Shown here in pieces: positions 16,000 through 16,002 of a stretch of 16,002 nucleotides of DNA. The DNA lies in the NCBI GenBank assembly GCA_015222355.1, contig JADFVC010000316.1, positions 1 to 16,002 on the forward strand, in the 5' to 3' direction. The first letter of the stretch is position 1, and every line of letters begins with the position of its first letter. Source of the DNA: Chloroflexota bacterium. Lineage in GTDB: Bacteria; Desulfobacterota; Desulfuromonadia; Desulfuromonadales; Geopsychrobacteraceae. Below the pieces are notes generated by a model that was not told the origin of the DNA, did not search any database, and was given only the letters and a program-made list of their open reading frames with translations. Both the position numbers and the translations under genes were made by a program.

Positions 16000-16002
16000 T
16001 TA

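Overview
The window reads as a chromosomal segment of a Gram-negative deltaproteobacterium of the Desulfuromonadales type (Geobacter, Desulfuromonas or Pelobacter relatives). This is inferred from gene order (ilvC-psd-pssA-leuA-leuC-leuD-leuB, then truA-rplM-rpsI-argC), from a T-box leader in front of leuA, and from the protein sequences. All genes lie on the + strand. No tRNA, rRNA, CRISPR array, insertion sequence or prophage gene was seen.

Layout. Positions 1-927 hold the 3' part of ilvC (valine/isoleucine synthesis), closed by a strong terminator. psd and pssA (990-2401) follow, overlapping by four bases; they make phosphatidylethanolamine. Positions 2402-2920 carry a promoter and a leucine T-box riboswitch (specifier CUC) controlling leuA-leuC-leuD (2921-6331). 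A terminator and a fresh consensus-like promoter isolate leuB (6494-7582). Next is a lone EcfT-like membrane protein (7654-8424) abutting truA, then rplM-rpsI with their own promoter and terminator. A 353-base gap (10122-10474) contains a terminator, a candidate promoter and two palindromic elements before argC (10475-11512).

The most unusual part is 11588-15880, three tightly packed genes: a transmembrane pseudokinase with TPR-like repeats, a Csd6/YafK-type L,D-transpeptidase-family enzyme, and a secreted DUF1566 (Lcl-type) protein. All three end in the same NTF2-like domain of about 110 residues, and in all three that domain is predicted to lie outside the cytoplasm. They may form a cell-envelope module in which a dead kinase fold senses or scaffolds in the cytoplasm while peptidoglycan is trimmed in the periplasm. 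The window ends in a nested palindrome that resembles the one upstream of argC.

Other notable points are a KARI cofactor loop that looks NADH-type, an EcfT homologue lacking both Ala-Arg-Gly coupling motifs and any adjacent ATPase, and two intrinsic terminators placed directly against the next gene's start. All calls were made by eye from sequence; no database search was run.
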